Part shown: in pieces, positions 25,948-34,010 of the stretch | Position numbering within the stretch: the first letter of the stretch is position 1 | How the letters are laid out: each line of letters begins with the position of its first letter | DNA from: Streptomyces sp. NRRL F-6492 | GTDB taxonomy: Bacteria; Actinomycetota; Actinomycetes; Streptomycetales; Streptomycetaceae | DNA length: 64,000 nt | Assembly: GCF_001280125.1 (NCBI RefSeq) | Contig: NZ_LGEG01000211.1 | Span: 62,001-126,000 of the forward strand | Reading direction: 5' to 3' | Translations under genes and position numbers: made by a program | The notes under the pieces: generated by a model | The model's database searches: none | Told to the model about the DNA's origin: nothing | What the model saw: only the letters and a program-made list of their open reading frames with translations

Positions 25948-27284
25948 CCAATCGCGATGACGAGAAGGCCCGGGAGATCCTGGAGGCGAACGGCATCCTC
26001 GATGTGCCCCCGCAGCGGCAGCTTGTCCTGACCCGTGCGTCGGACATCGAGCCCGAACCCGTGGACTGGGCGTGGGTCGACGACGGCGAGGGCCGCGTAC
26101 CGGCGGGCGCCCTGTCCGTGGCGGCCGGTCGCGAGGGTACCGGCAAGTCGTCCTTCGGCATGTGGATGGCCGCGCACATCACCCGTGGCACCCTGCCGGG
26201 TAACTTCTTCGGGCGGCCCCGGGCGGTGTTCTACGTCGCCGTCGAGGACTCGTGGAAGCAGACCATCGTTCCCCGACTCATCGGCGCCGGCGCCGACCTC
26301 GACCTCGTATACCGCGTCGAGGCGGTCGAGGCCGAGTACGGCGAGACGACCCTCAGCCTCCCACAGGACAACTCCCTCATGGAGGCGGCCGTCAAGGAAC
26401 ACGGCGTCGCCCTGGTGGTCCTCGACCCGCTCATGTCGTGCATCGGCAAAGGCATCGACACCCACCGCGAACGCGACGTCCGTACCGCCCTCGATCCCCT
26501 CGCCCGCATGGCCGACCGCACCGGCGCTGTCCTCCTCGGTATCGCCCACTTCGGCAAGGGAGCGGGCACCGACCCCGCCTCCCTGATCACCGGCTCCGGG
26601 GCGTTCAAGAACGTGCCCCGGGCCGTGTTCGGGTTCGCCCGCGACGAGGACAACGACTGCCGGGTCATGACGCAGGCGAAGAACAGCCTGGGCCGGTCCG
26701 ACCTCCCGTCGCTCGCCTACAACATTGAGTCGGCCGAGGTCCCCACCAAGAAGGGCCTCGCCTTCGTCGGCCGGTTCGTATTCCTCGGCCAGGCCACCCG
26801 CAGCGTGCAGGACATCCTCGCGCAGGGCAGCGACCCCGACCGCGGCGAGCGTGACGAGGCCGCCGAGTGGCTGCGCGGCTACCTCATGGACCAGGGCGGC
26901 GAGGCGCCCGCGAAGGACGTGAAGAAGGCCGCCGCCGCCGACGACATCTCCGAGCGGACCTTGCAGCGTTCCATGCGGAAGGCCGGCGTCGTCTCTGCCC
27001 GAGCAGGGTTCGGCAAGGGTGCCGTCTGGCGCATCGAGTCCCTAACCGCCGACACGGAGAGTGAAGACGCTCCCGCAGTCGCGCCACAGTCGCGCCATTC
27101 GCGCCAAGCCTCAGTCCCTGGCGCGAATGGCGCCAATGGTGGCGCGACTGCGCTCGACACCTTCGAACCGTCACCGAATGTAACCGCCGAAACGGGGCGC
27201 TGCACGGTCTGCCGGTTCCCTCTCGACCCCGTTCACGCCATCAGCGGCGAGACCGTCCACCCCAACTGCGACCCCGCAGTCTGA
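25944..27284 (+). CDS. RepA-like AAA ATPase/helicase
   Basis: The 446-residue RecA-superfamily ATPase of the AAA_25/RepA type has Walker A GREGTGKSS (about 62-70), Walker B VALVVLDPLMS (about 155-165), and the sensor-like GIAHFGKGAGTDPASLITGS with the KNVPRAVFGF strand. A winged helix follows (EWLRGYLMDQGGEAPAKDVK onward). The last 25 residues form a possible zinc ribbon (C-x-x-C ... H-P-N-C). It probably acts as replicative helicase together with the preceding primase-polymerase. Confidence 0.85.
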   Translation: MTNRDDEKAREILEANGILDVPPQRQLVLTRASDIEPEPVDWAWVDDGEGRVPAGALSVAAGREGTGKSSFGMWMAAHITRGTLPGNFFGRPRAVFYVAVEDSWKQTIVPRLIGAGADLDLVYRVEAVEAEYGETTLSLPQDNSLMEAAVKEHGVALVVLDPLMSCIGKGIDTHRERDVRTALDPLARMADRTGAVLLGIAHFGKGAGTDPASLITGSGAFKNVPRAVFGFARDEDNDCRVMTQAKNSLGRSDLPSLAYNIESAEVPTKKGLAFVGRFVFLGQATRSVQDILAQGSDPDRGERDEAAEWLRGYLMDQGGEAPAKDVKKAAAADDISERTLQRSMRKAGVVSARAGFGKGAVWRIESLTADTESEDAPAVAPQSRHSRQASVPGANGANGGATALDTFEPSPNVTAETGRCTVCRFPLDPVHAISGETVHPNCDPAV

Positions 27285-27301
27285 TCACGAAGGGCACCAC
27301 C

Positions 27302-28225
27302 ATGACCGACACCACCACCGAGCGGGACCCGTTCGCCATCGCCCGCAACGCCATCCCCGGACTCCGCGACCACCTCGCCGCCGACACCGTCCTGCAGCAG
27401 CGGATCGCCGAACTCCGGTCCGCCGACAGCCTCCCGGCCGTCGACCTCGGCGCCGAGACGTTCCAGGCGCTCACCTCGGGCGGGTCTCTCCCGGAGAGTA
27501 TCGGTCGCCGCGCGTGGGAAGTGCAGCAGGCGCAGGTGTTCCGCGAGGCCGAACTGCGGGTCCTCCTCGGCGTTGAGAAGCGGATGAAGAACAGCGGCGA
27601 GAACCTCGCGAAGGCCGGCGTCGACAAGGGCCTGCGCGCGCTCCGCCCCGTCCTCGCCGAACTCCTCGACCAGGCCCGGCCCATGGTGGCCGCGCTCCGC
27701 GGTGTGCACGACGCCCAGACCGCCATCGACCGCGGCCCCGACGCCATCGCCGCATGGACCGGAATCGGCGACGTCGTCTCCCAGTACGCCGAGATCCGCA
27801 GCGCACAGCACACGCTCACCCGGCTCGCCGCCGGCCAGGACTTCCGCACCGAGTTCGGGCACCTCGGCTTCAACGCGGTGTACCAGGTGTGGTCCGAGAT
27901 CGAGAACGTCACCGAGGTCTGGCCCGAGTGGGCCCCCGGGGAGCAGGACACCGGCGCCCCCTGGCCGATGGTCCACCGCAGGCGCCCGTTCGAGGTGAAG
28001 CACGACCGTGAGTGGCTGCTGTGGCTGCTGACGAACCCGAAGGTGCGCCTGTGGGTGCCGACCCTCGGCGAACTGGTCAAGGCGTATGAGGGCCAGCGCA
28101 AGGCCGCCATTGAGCGCCGCGACCAGAACGAGCAGAAGCCCAGGACCGGAGAACGGCGGCACCGCCCCGTGCTCGTGTCCGACGGCACCGCCGTACACAC
28201 CTACTTCGAGCGGATCGAGGACTGA
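27302..28225 (+). CDS. Hypothetical 307-residue element protein
   Basis: A soluble, largely helical protein with no domain I recognise. Notable features are the acidic N-terminus, long amphipathic helices (QVFREAELRVLLGVEKRMKN) and a Trp-rich central part (YQVWSEIENVTEVWPEWAPG; EWLLWLLTNPKVRLWVPT). It follows the RepA-like gene by 17 bp and precedes the next gene by 3 bp, so it is part of the replication operon. The function is unknown. Confidence 0.7.
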   Translation: MTDTTTERDPFAIARNAIPGLRDHLAADTVLQQRIAELRSADSLPAVDLGAETFQALTSGGSLPESIGRRAWEVQQAQVFREAELRVLLGVEKRMKNSGENLAKAGVDKGLRALRPVLAELLDQARPMVAALRGVHDAQTAIDRGPDAIAAWTGIGDVVSQYAEIRSAQHTLTRLAAGQDFRTEFGHLGFNAVYQVWSEIENVTEVWPEWAPGEQDTGAPWPMVHRRRPFEVKHDREWLLWLLTNPKVRLWVPTLGELVKAYEGQRKAAIERRDQNEQKPRTGERRHRPVLVSDGTAVHTYFERIED

Positions 28226-28228
28226 GAC

Positions 28229-28459
28229 ATGACCGACAAGAGCAAGCGGGGATCCCTCGCCGACGGCGCGAAGCTGTACCGGCACCTCTTCGGCTCCGTG
28301 ACGACCAAGACCGACGAGGAGCAGTTCGCCGCACTCAGGGACACGCCCCTGAACCGGGGCCAGCTCGCCTACTACGTCCAGCAGGGCGGCGAGCTCGGCA
28401 AGGCCGCGCGCGCCCGGCTTGCCGAGTGGGAGTCCAACGACGGCCCGCCGGCCGCCTGA
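28229..28459 (+). CDS. Small hypothetical protein of the replication operon
   Basis: The 76-residue basic/acidic protein begins MTDKSKRGSLADGAKLYRHL and contains LNRGQLAYYVQQGGELGKAA, a short helical segment. There is no known domain. It is the last gene of the plus-strand operon, 3 bp after the preceding one; a palindrome and a terminator follow. Confidence 0.65.
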   Translation: MTDKSKRGSLADGAKLYRHLFGSVTTKTDEEQFAALRDTPLNRGQLAYYVQQGGELGKAARARLAEWESNDGPPAA

Positions 28460-28485
28460 CTACGAACCGACAAAGCCCACAGCGG

Positions 28486-28523
28486 CCTCGATCACTTCCG
28501 TGGCAGTGCGGAAGTGATCGAGG
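28486..28523. repeat. 15-bp perfect inverted repeat
   Basis: Arms CCTCGATCACTTCCG and its exact complement are separated by 8 bases (TGGCAGTG). It lies right after the replication operon. It could be a first terminator hairpin or a replication-related palindrome. Confidence 0.6.
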
Positions 28524-28528
28524 GATCG

Positions 28529-28557
28529 AGCCCCACCACCGGGAAGGTGGTGGGGCT
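28529..28557 (+). terminator. Terminator of the replication operon
   Basis: AGCCCCACCACC pairs perfectly with GGTGGTGGGGCT around a 5-nt loop, followed by CTTCC. Confidence 0.75.
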
Positions 28558-28865
28558 CTTCCGCGCGTGTAACGCCTATAGTCCGCTCACCTGCGGAAAT
28601 GCGAGACAGGGCGACACGCCGAAGCGGTACGTCCCCGTGCGCCAGATCGGGGGTCAGAACAGCCCACGAGACCCGTGAACGCCCGCCTGCGGGTGCTCCA
28701 GGACCCGGGAAGGCCAGAATCCCCAGACCCGTACAGACCGACAGCCGCAGCACCTCCCGGGCCCCAGACGGGCCGGGGGAGGGGAGTCACCCCCCACCCT
28801 GAGCCTGCTCGGCGGACATCAAAGTTCAGCCTCCAACCCCATTAGCCCGCCCATACACTGCCGCG

Positions 28866-29417
28866 ATGGATAAGGGGTGGATGGCCGTATGGCCGGTGGC
28901 AGCGTTCTTCCTGGGCGGCTTGGCTACTCAGCTAACGGGCTGGCTGACGCACCGGCGGCAGCAGAAAGAACGCCAGCAGGACGCGGCGGCGGCTCTCCAC
29001 GAGCGTCGGGAGACGTTCGAGCTGGAGCACCTACAGAGGCTTAACGAGGCGCTGCAGGTGCTTAGCAGGGCTACGGCGCAGGCGCACCACGCAGACATGA
29101 TGGCGAGCCGTGAAACCCGCCTTTACGGCGGGGAGATGCTTCCTGACGAGCTGGACGAGGCACTCCGCGTAGCAAACCAGGATGTGTACATGTTGGCGGG
29201 CCTGGTGCTCGATGACGAGCTGCGGGAGCAGGTGAAGGCGGCCAGGTCATCGCTCAATCAACTCGCGGGCATGATACGCGTGGATCCCAGCGAAGCGGAC
29301 GCGGTGTTCATGGCTGGTTACCAAGAGGTCTGGGAAACACAGGACCGGATAGCAGCCCGGATCCGTGAGATCTACCTGTCGTCGGCTTCTGATCTGACGC
29401 CCGCTCGTCGTGCGTGA
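28866..29417 (+). CDS. Membrane-anchored coiled-coil hypothetical protein
   Basis: The 183-residue protein has one N-terminal transmembrane helix (WMAVWPVAAFFLGGLATQLT, about 5-25), a basic Q/R-rich stretch (HRRQQKERQQD) and a long cytoplasmic helical/coiled-coil region. Codon bias is weaker than in core genes (more A/T at third positions), which fits acquired DNA. Function unknown; the general shape (anchor plus coiled coil) recurs among accessory membrane-associated proteins. Confidence 0.65.
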   Translation: MDKGWMAVWPVAAFFLGGLATQLTGWLTHRRQQKERQQDAAAALHERRETFELEHLQRLNEALQVLSRATAQAHHADMMASRETRLYGGEMLPDELDEALRVANQDVYMLAGLVLDDELREQVKAARSSLNQLAGMIRVDPSEADAVFMAGYQEVWETQDRIAARIREIYLSSASDLTPARRA

Positions 29418-29436
29418 TGGTCGGGTCATGACGTAC

Positions 29437-29475
29437 GAAAGCCCCTGCCGCAACTCTTCTGTGGCAGGGGCTTTC
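29437..29475. terminator. Hairpin terminator
   Basis: GAAAGCCCCTGCC pairs with GGCAGGGGCTTTC around a 13-nt loop; the 3' arm ends in TTTC, giving a short U-run. Confidence 0.75.
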
Positions 29476-29584
29476 TACTCCGCCTTAGGTCAGTCAACCT
29501 GGCGCCCCCGTCCGCGCAGGGCGCTCTGGTGTAGGCCGCGAACCGGGGTTACCGTCCCGGCACACCACGACCCGAGGGGAACCC

Positions 29585-30307
29585 ATGGCACGACACCTGC
29601 GCAAGGTCGGTACGAACTCCGGGAACAACGGCTGCCCCACCCTGTACGAGACCGAGGCCGGCGCCTACGTCGTCCAGGGCGACCGCGTCACCGATCCGGC
29701 TGAGCTTGCCCAGCTCGACAACCTCACGGCCGAGGAGGACGCCGTTGTTGTCCCGCGCGAGCTGCTCGCCAACTTCGGCCCGAAGGAGCCCGTGCACGTG
29801 CCGCAGCGGATCGGCTTCGACGAGTTCGACGGCATGTTCACCACGGTGAAGCATTCCGCGTGGCGGCTGGAGACCCGCCGCCGGTACGCCTGGGACGAAC
29901 GGCAGGACACCTACCGCGCCTTCGCGGCCGGCGAGCCCATCGAGTGGGACCTCGACGACCCGTGGTGCCGCGAGCGCCGCGAGCAGACCGCGCTCGGCAA
30001 GCGCTTCGAGCGCGTCCGCCTCCTCGACGAACCGCCCACCCTGGGGCAGCTGTACCTCGCCGACAACGCCGTCCGGAACCGGGCCGTCGGCGAGGACATC
30101 CGCACCCTCACCCGGGCGCGCGCGGACGAGCTGCGCCTGCCCGCCGAGGACTTCTGGCTCTTCGACTCCCGCGTCGTCGCTCTCCTCCACTTCGACCACG
30201 GCGACGAGATGACCGGCGTCGAGCTCGTCACGAACCCCGTGGACGTGCTGCGGTACTGCCAGATCCGCGAAGCCGCCTGGCACCACGCGGTACCGTCCGG
30301 AGGGTGA
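29585..30307 (+). CDS. DUF6879-family protein
   Basis: The 240-residue soluble protein is largely the DUF6879 pattern common in Streptomyces: FDGMFTTVKHSAWRLETRRR, then YRAFAAGEPIEWDLDDPWC and the C-terminal FWLFDSRVVALLHFDHGDEM. An N-terminal extension of about 70 residues (HLRKVGTNSGNNGCPTLYET) carries a separate small domain. The stop overlaps the start of the Scr1-type regulator by 4 bases. DUF6879 proteins repeatedly accompany such XRE regulators, so I infer a toxin/antitoxin-like or signalling pair; the biochemistry is unknown. Confidence 0.75.
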   Translation: MARHLRKVGTNSGNNGCPTLYETEAGAYVVQGDRVTDPAELAQLDNLTAEEDAVVVPRELLANFGPKEPVHVPQRIGFDEFDGMFTTVKHSAWRLETRRRYAWDERQDTYRAFAAGEPIEWDLDDPWCRERREQTALGKRFERVRLLDEPPTLGQLYLADNAVRNRAVGEDIRTLTRARADELRLPAEDFWLFDSRVVALLHFDHGDEMTGVELVTNPVDVLRYCQIREAAWHHAVPSGG

Positions 30308-31140
30308 CGACCGACTTCCAGCAGTCCCGCGTCGCCCTCGGCGCGCGGCTCCGCGAACTCCGCGGCCTGGTCTCGGGCCGCGAGTTCGCCGCCCGCCTCG
30401 GCTGGACCCAGTCGAAGGTTTCCAAGCTGGAGACCGGCCGCCAGACCGCCACCGTCGCCGACGTCCGCGCCTGGGCTGAGGCCGCCCGCCAGCCCGAAGC
30501 CGCCGCCGAACTCGCGGCCCGTGTCCAGGGCCTGGAATCGAGGGTCCGCTCGTGGCGCCGCCAGCTCGCGGCCGGACACCGGCCCGTGCAGGACGCCCTC
30601 ACCGTGGAGTACGAGCGGTCCACGCACCTGCGCGCCTGGGAGGGGGCCATGGTCGTCGGGATACTCCAGACCGCCGACTACGCCCGCGCCGTCTTTACCC
30701 GCTACAGCGACCTGCACCAGTCCGTACGGGACACCGACGACGCCGTCCGCGCCCGCCTGCACCGCCAGGCCCTGCTGTATGAGCCCGGCCGGGTCTTCGA
30801 CATCGTCCTGTGGGAGGCCGCCCTCCACGCTGCCGTCTGCCCGCCGCCGGTCCTCGCCGCCCAGCTCGACCGGCTCGTCGGAGTGATCGGCCTGGACACC
30901 GTCCGCCTCGGCATCGTCCCCCTCGGCGCGCCCCTCGCCCTGCCGCCGGCGGGCGGCTTCTGGGCCTACGACGAGCGCCTCGTCATCGTCGAGGACTGGC
31001 ACGCCGAGCTCTGGCTCGACGACGCCGACAGCATCGACCTGTACGGGCGGATCTGGGAACGGCTCCAGCAGACGGCCGTCTACGGGGCGTCCGCGCACCG
31101 GCTCATCGCCCGCGCCCGGGCCGCGCTCACCGCGGCCTGA
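30304..31140 (+). CDS. XRE regulator with Scr1/DUF5753 domain
   Basis: The 278-residue protein has an N-terminal helix-turn-helix (about 8-62; SGREFAARLGWTQSKVSKLE) and a C-terminal DUF5753 (Scr1) domain starting near 85 (VEYERSTHLRAWEGAMVVGI through LYEPGRVFDIVLWEAALHAA). In Streptomyces this class is normally paired with DUF397 or DUF6879 partners and described as antitoxin-like or developmental regulators. It is translationally coupled to the DUF6879 gene (GTGA overlap). A palindromic sequence immediately downstream may be its own operator. Confidence 0.85.
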   Translation: MTTDFQQSRVALGARLRELRGLVSGREFAARLGWTQSKVSKLETGRQTATVADVRAWAEAARQPEAAAELAARVQGLESRVRSWRRQLAAGHRPVQDALTVEYERSTHLRAWEGAMVVGILQTADYARAVFTRYSDLHQSVRDTDDAVRARLHRQALLYEPGRVFDIVLWEAALHAAVCPPPVLAAQLDRLVGVIGLDTVRLGIVPLGAPLALPPAGGFWAYDERLVIVEDWHAELWLDDADSIDLYGRIWERLQQTAVYGASAHRLIARARAALTAA

Positions 31141-31169
31141 GCATCGCGGGGAATCCCCGAGGGGTCCGC

Positions 31170-31206
31170 GAGAATCATGGAGAATCGCGCGGCACCGTGA
31201 TTCTCC
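31170..31206. promoter_or_regulatory. Inverted repeat upstream of the zinc-ribbon mini-operon
   Basis: GGAGAATC (31179-31186) and GATTCTCC (31199-31206) are perfect 8-bp arms spaced by 12 bases; an extra half-site GAGAATCA is at 31170. It sits between the Scr1-type regulator and the following three-gene mini-operon, so it is a candidate operator. Confidence 0.45.
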
Positions 31207-31226
31207 AGCCCTCCTACGGTCGGCTC

Positions 31227-31409
31227 ATGGCGACGTCCATTCCCAGCTCGCACGCATGCAACTGGTGCCCGCAACCGGGCGCTGACTGCTGCATCCGCGT
31301 ACACCCGTCCCCCGACGGCGGCCTGCACATCTACGCCCACCGGATCTGCGCAGCGGTCCGGGGCGTGACGTGGCTGTACCGAGTCCTCGCACCGGGGTCG
31401 GCCCGGTGA
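31227..31409 (+). CDS. 60-residue Cys-containing hypothetical protein
   Basis: MATSIPSSHACNWCPQPGAD shows a C-x-x-C ... C-C arrangement, with His residues later (HIYAHRICAAV), a plausible small zinc site. I chose the ATG at 31227. Its stop overlaps the next start by 4 bases. It is the first of three coupled tiny genes. Function unknown. Confidence 0.6.
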   Translation: MATSIPSSHACNWCPQPGADCCIRVHPSPDGGLHIYAHRICAAVRGVTWLYRVLAPGSAR

Positions 31410-31591
31410 CCGCGGCGACGGGCGGCAAAATCATCAAGCCCGCCTGCCAGTTCGAGGAGCACACCTGGTGCAAGACCGAAGCGGTCTACGTCCGCGGCTA
31501 CATCCGTGTCCCGGCCGATACCCCCGGTGCTCTGTTGGTGTTCCCCGAGGAACGCTGTGACTGCCCCTGCCACACGGAGGCGAGACGATGA
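31406..31591 (+). CDS. 61-residue Cys-rich hypothetical protein
   Basis: A GTG start at 31406 gives VTAATGGKIIKPACQFEEHT; cysteines in the first half (C-x6-C with a His) and ERCDCPCH near the end suggest zinc binding. It overlaps the preceding stop (GTGA) and the following start (ATGA) by 4 bases each, strong evidence that the frame is translated. Function unknown. Confidence 0.62.
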   Translation: MTAATGGKIIKPACQFEEHTWCKTEAVYVRGYIRVPADTPGALLVFPEERCDCPCHTEARR

Positions 31592-31740
31592 GGCGCTGCC
31601 AGACCTGCGGGCATCCGATCACCGGAGAGGTCCGGACGATCACCCCTGACGCGTCGTCCGGCGCCCGGCCCACGATGTACGTACACGTGGACCTCAGGGC
31701 CTGCGGGGCTGCACGGCAGGCTGCCCGCCGGAGCCGTTGA
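31588..31740 (+). CDS. 50-residue zinc-ribbon-like mini-protein
   Basis: MRRCQTCGHPITGEVRTITP opens with C-x-x-C-G-H-P, the first half of a zinc ribbon, and a lone Cys follows near residue 38. The ATG overlaps the previous stop (ATGA) and the stop is followed 43 bp later by a strong terminator. It is short, so support comes mainly from the coupling pattern. Confidence 0.55.
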   Translation: MRRCQTCGHPITGEVRTITPDASSGARPTMYVHVDLRACGAARQAARRSR

Positions 31741-31782
31741 ACTCCTGCTCGCCCGCGGTCACGGCGGCCACGGTCGGGCAGG

Positions 31783-31830
31783 CAAAAGGCCCCCGAGAGC
31801 GTTCATGTGTCCGCTCTCGGGGGCCTTTTG
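31783..31830. terminator. Strong terminator between convergent operons
   Basis: An 18-bp perfect stem starting CAAAAGGCCCCCGAGAGC, 12-nt loop, 3' arm ending CCTTTTG. It serves the plus-strand mini-operon and the minus-strand operon that ends at 31851. Confidence 0.9.
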
Positions 31831-31850
31831 CAACTAGGTGCACAATCGGG

Positions 31851-31904
31851 TCAGTGGCCGCAGTTCGGCTTGGTCCACCATCCGCAGTCGGGGCAGTACT
31901 CCAT
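31851..31904 (-). CDS. 17-residue zinc-knuckle-like micro-ORF
   Basis: MEYCPDCGWWTKPNCGH: C-x-x-C, then C-G-H, in only 17 residues. Its ATG overlaps the stop of the preceding membrane protein gene in the TGATG arrangement, so it is probably translated by re-initiation as the last gene of the operon. Below the size normally annotated; evidence is the coupling and the Cys pattern. Confidence 0.45.
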   Translation of the reverse strand: MEYCPDCGWWTKPNCGH

Positions 31905-32314
31905 CACGCCACCTCCCTCGGCGGGACCTCGACGCGCTTTGGGTGGATGATGCACACAACCCCTTCCGGGCCCCACTCCACTCGGTCGACCTCATCGCTC
32001 TCATCTGCGTAAACGTCACCGAGAGGGACTATGGGAAGCGGTGGGGGAGTGGCGGACGAATCGGACACGCGCCATGCCGCGAGCAGCCACACGACGGGCA
32101 CTAGGACGACCGCGGCGGGCGCCTTCTGGAGCAGCGTTCCGGTGAACCAGCAGCCGCCCAGCGCTCCGCCCGTGCGGAGCAGGAGGGGTCCGCAGCCGCC
32201 CGGGGAGAGCGCGTCTCCGGTCCCGTGCAGGAGCAGTCCGGTGCCGAGGGCCAGGCGCCGCCCGGCGGCCGACACGTGGCCGCCGAGCGCGCGCAGTTCT
32301 TCCCGGGGAGTCAC
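31904..32314 (-). CDS. Hypothetical membrane protein
   Basis: The 136-residue protein has a hydrophobic segment near the middle (APAAVVLVPVVWLLAAWRVS) as a likely transmembrane helix and a less certain one before it (RLALGTGLLLHGTG). The C-terminal 45 residues are acidic and soluble (VYADESDEVDRVEWGPEGVV). GTG start overlaps the previous gene by 4 bases. Spread-type (Spd) proteins of Streptomyces plasmids are small membrane proteins in similar operons; that assignment is inference. Confidence 0.6.
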   Translation of the reverse strand: MTPREELRALGGHVSAAGRRLALGTGLLLHGTGDALSPGGCGPLLLRTGGALGGCWFTGTLLQKAPAAVVLVPVVWLLAAWRVSDSSATPPPLPIVPLGDVYADESDEVDRVEWGPEGVVCIIHPKRVEVPPREVA

Positions 32315-32826
32315 AGCAGGCCCACGATCGCGTCGCCGGCCGTGGAGACCGCCGGGGACAGGACGTATCCGGCGACGCCCGCGATGCCGCCGGCGAGACC
32401 GAGGCAGATCCCGCAGAGCACGGCGCGGACGAGCATCCAGTTGATGCCCCGCCGCTTGAACCAGACGGCGACCAGGCCGACCGTGGCGACGATGACGAAC
32501 CCGTGCCCGCCCGCGGTGAGGGCGAGGTTAGAGGTGCGGGTGACCTCGGGCGAGGTGCCGCCCGCCCCGTACTCCAGGACGGCGTCACCGATCTCCGAGG
32601 CGCCCCACAGGGACCAGTCGGCAGCCAGGCCGAGGAACCCGCCAGCGGACAGGATCAGCAGCATCCCGTACAGCCAAGCCAGGGCGAACGGCAGCAGCTT
32701 GAGCAGGTGCTTGGGCTTGGTGGCCGACTTGGTGCCGGGCCACCAGGTGACGATCTCCCAGACGAGGAGGGACAGGCCGACGACGACGCCGCCGAGGGAC
32801 ACGATGTTGTGCGGGGTGATGTTCAC
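32311..32826 (-). CDS. Polytopic membrane protein (Spd-like)
   Basis: The 171-residue protein has at least four hydrophobic helices: IVSLGGVVVGLSLLVWEIVT, LLPFALAWLYGMLLILSAGG, GHGFVIVATVGLVAVWF and VLCGICLGLAGGIAGVAGYV. GTG start at 32826. It sits in the middle of the minus-strand operon. Membrane proteins of this kind in Streptomyces elements are usually called spread proteins, needed for intramycelial plasmid transfer; no direct motif supports that here. Confidence 0.65.
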   Translation of the reverse strand: MNITPHNIVSLGGVVVGLSLLVWEIVTWWPGTKSATKPKHLLKLLPFALAWLYGMLLILSAGGFLGLAADWSLWGASEIGDAVLEYGAGGTSPEVTRTSNLALTAGGHGFVIVATVGLVAVWFKRRGINWMLVRAVLCGICLGLAGGIAGVAGYVLSPAVSTAGDAIVGLL

Positions 32827-32833
32827 GGGGTCC

Positions 32834-32992
32834 TCAGTGAAGGAGGGCCACGCCGAGCGCGGCGAGAGTCAGGATGAACGCGCACGTCCCGAGGACGGGC
32901 AGCGCGTACAGGTCGCGGGCGCGGGCCGGGCCCGTGAGGCGGAGCCCCACGAACCCAGCGAGCGTGGCGACCGCGAAGAACGCGGTGAGCAC
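32834..32992 (-). CDS. 52-residue two-helix membrane protein
   Basis: VLTAFFAVATLAGFVGLRLT and LPVLGTCAFILTLAALGVAL form two hydrophobic helices separated by a charged loop (RARD). It sits 7 bp from each neighbour, so it is part of the operon. Too short for a family call; small membrane proteins are typical of element spread operons. Confidence 0.6.
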   Translation of the reverse strand: MLTAFFAVATLAGFVGLRLTGPARARDLYALPVLGTCAFILTLAALGVALLH

Positions 32993-32999
32993 GGCGGGC

Positions 33000-34010
33000 T
33001 CAGGCGTTGGTGAGGGCCGCGCGGCGGACGCGCCGGCCGTAGGTGTCGGACTTCCCGAGGCGCTGGCCGATCGCGGTTCCGGTCAGTTCCGGGTCGGCCG
33101 CGAGCCAGTTCCGGGCGTCGGCTACCTGCCGGTTGAAGGTGGTGTTGCTGGTGTCCTCGGAGACGATGTCGGCGGCGGAACCGGTGGGCGGAACCGGCGG
33201 AACCGGGGGCGGTTCCGGGTGCTCCTCGGCCTGCTCGCTGGCCGCCTGCAGGCCTTCGGGGTGCCCCGAAGCGTGCAGGTCACGGCTGGTTCCGGCCGGT
33301 ACCGCGAGGAGTTCCGCCACGGGCGTCCACGGACCCAGGACAGGCAGCGCGGGCACGGTCGGCAGAGGCTCGGCGGCGGGCACCGGACCCTTCTCCAGGG
33401 ACACCGGTTCCGCCTCGACGGCAGCCGGTTCCGCTGGAACCTCGGGCACGGCAGGTGTGGTCTTGGACCACACCTCGGGGGCCGCCTCAAGCTGGATAAC
33501 ATCCGACTTGAAAGCCTCGGGCGCGGCAGGTGACTCAATCTGAGTCACCTCGGGCGCCGGGCTGACGTGGATAACATCCACATCATCGTGACCGGCGAGG
33601 GCCTGGTGGATCTGTCGCATGAGGGCGCCGAACGCGAGGAGCGCGGCCGTGGGCGGCACGGCGGCTACCACGTAGTCGAGGACCGGAACCGTGCCCGGGT
33701 CGCGGGTGCCAGTCACCCCGGCAACGTTCAGGACGATGGAGCCGACCGATCCGACCGCCGTCAGGGCGATGGCCCAGCCGTCCACTCGCTTCGCCAGGGC
33801 GGCCCGCAGCATGAGCAGCTCGCCCGCGACGATGAACAGGTCCAGGGTGGCCGGCCACGCCCACGCGCGGGCCGGAGCCTGCCGCAGGCCGTGCCCGAGG
33901 GCGACCTCGGCCAGGTGCGCGTAGGACAGCCAGAACGCGGCACCAGTCAGGGCGACGATGACGACGCCGGCGCCGATCGCGAGGGCCTTCGAGGGAGAGG
34001 GGAGCTTCAC
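33000..34010 (-). CDS. DUF2637-domain protein (membrane + winged helix)
   Basis: The 336-residue protein has an N-terminal membrane domain of about four helices (ALAIGAGVVIVALTGAAFWL; a second in ATLDLFIVAGELLML) typical of DUF2637, then a long Pro/Glu/Val-rich linker (about 150-285) and a C-terminal helix-turn-helix-like segment (NWLAADPELTGTAIGQRLGK). GTG start at 34010 overlaps the previous stop by 4 bases. DUF2637 proteins are common on actinomycete plasmids and AICEs; a role in replication or transfer control is inferred. Confidence 0.75.
   Translation of the reverse strand: MKLPSPSKALAIGAGVVIVALTGAAFWLSYAHLAEVALGHGLRQAPARAWAWPATLDLFIVAGELLMLRAALAKRVDGWAIALTAVGSVGSIVLNVAGVTGTRDPGTVPVLDYVVAAVPPTAALLAFGALMRQIHQALAGHDDVDVIHVSPAPEVTQIESPAAPEAFKSDVIQLEAAPEVWSKTTPAVPEVPAEPAAVEAEPVSLEKGPVPAAEPLPTVPALPVLGPWTPVAELLAVPAGTSRDLHASGHPEGLQAASEQAEEHPEPPPVPPVPPTGSAADIVSEDTSNTTFNRQVADARNWLAADPELTGTAIGQRLGKSDTYGRRVRRAALTNA

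Larger units (their letters stand above)
28460..28865. other. Non-coding spacer with palindrome and terminator
   Basis: The region contains a perfect 15-bp inverted repeat (CCTCGATCACTTCCG, 28486-28500, with its complement at 28509-28523) and a terminator at 28529. The rest has open frames of biased composition without a domain. No gene is supported. Confidence 0.5.
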
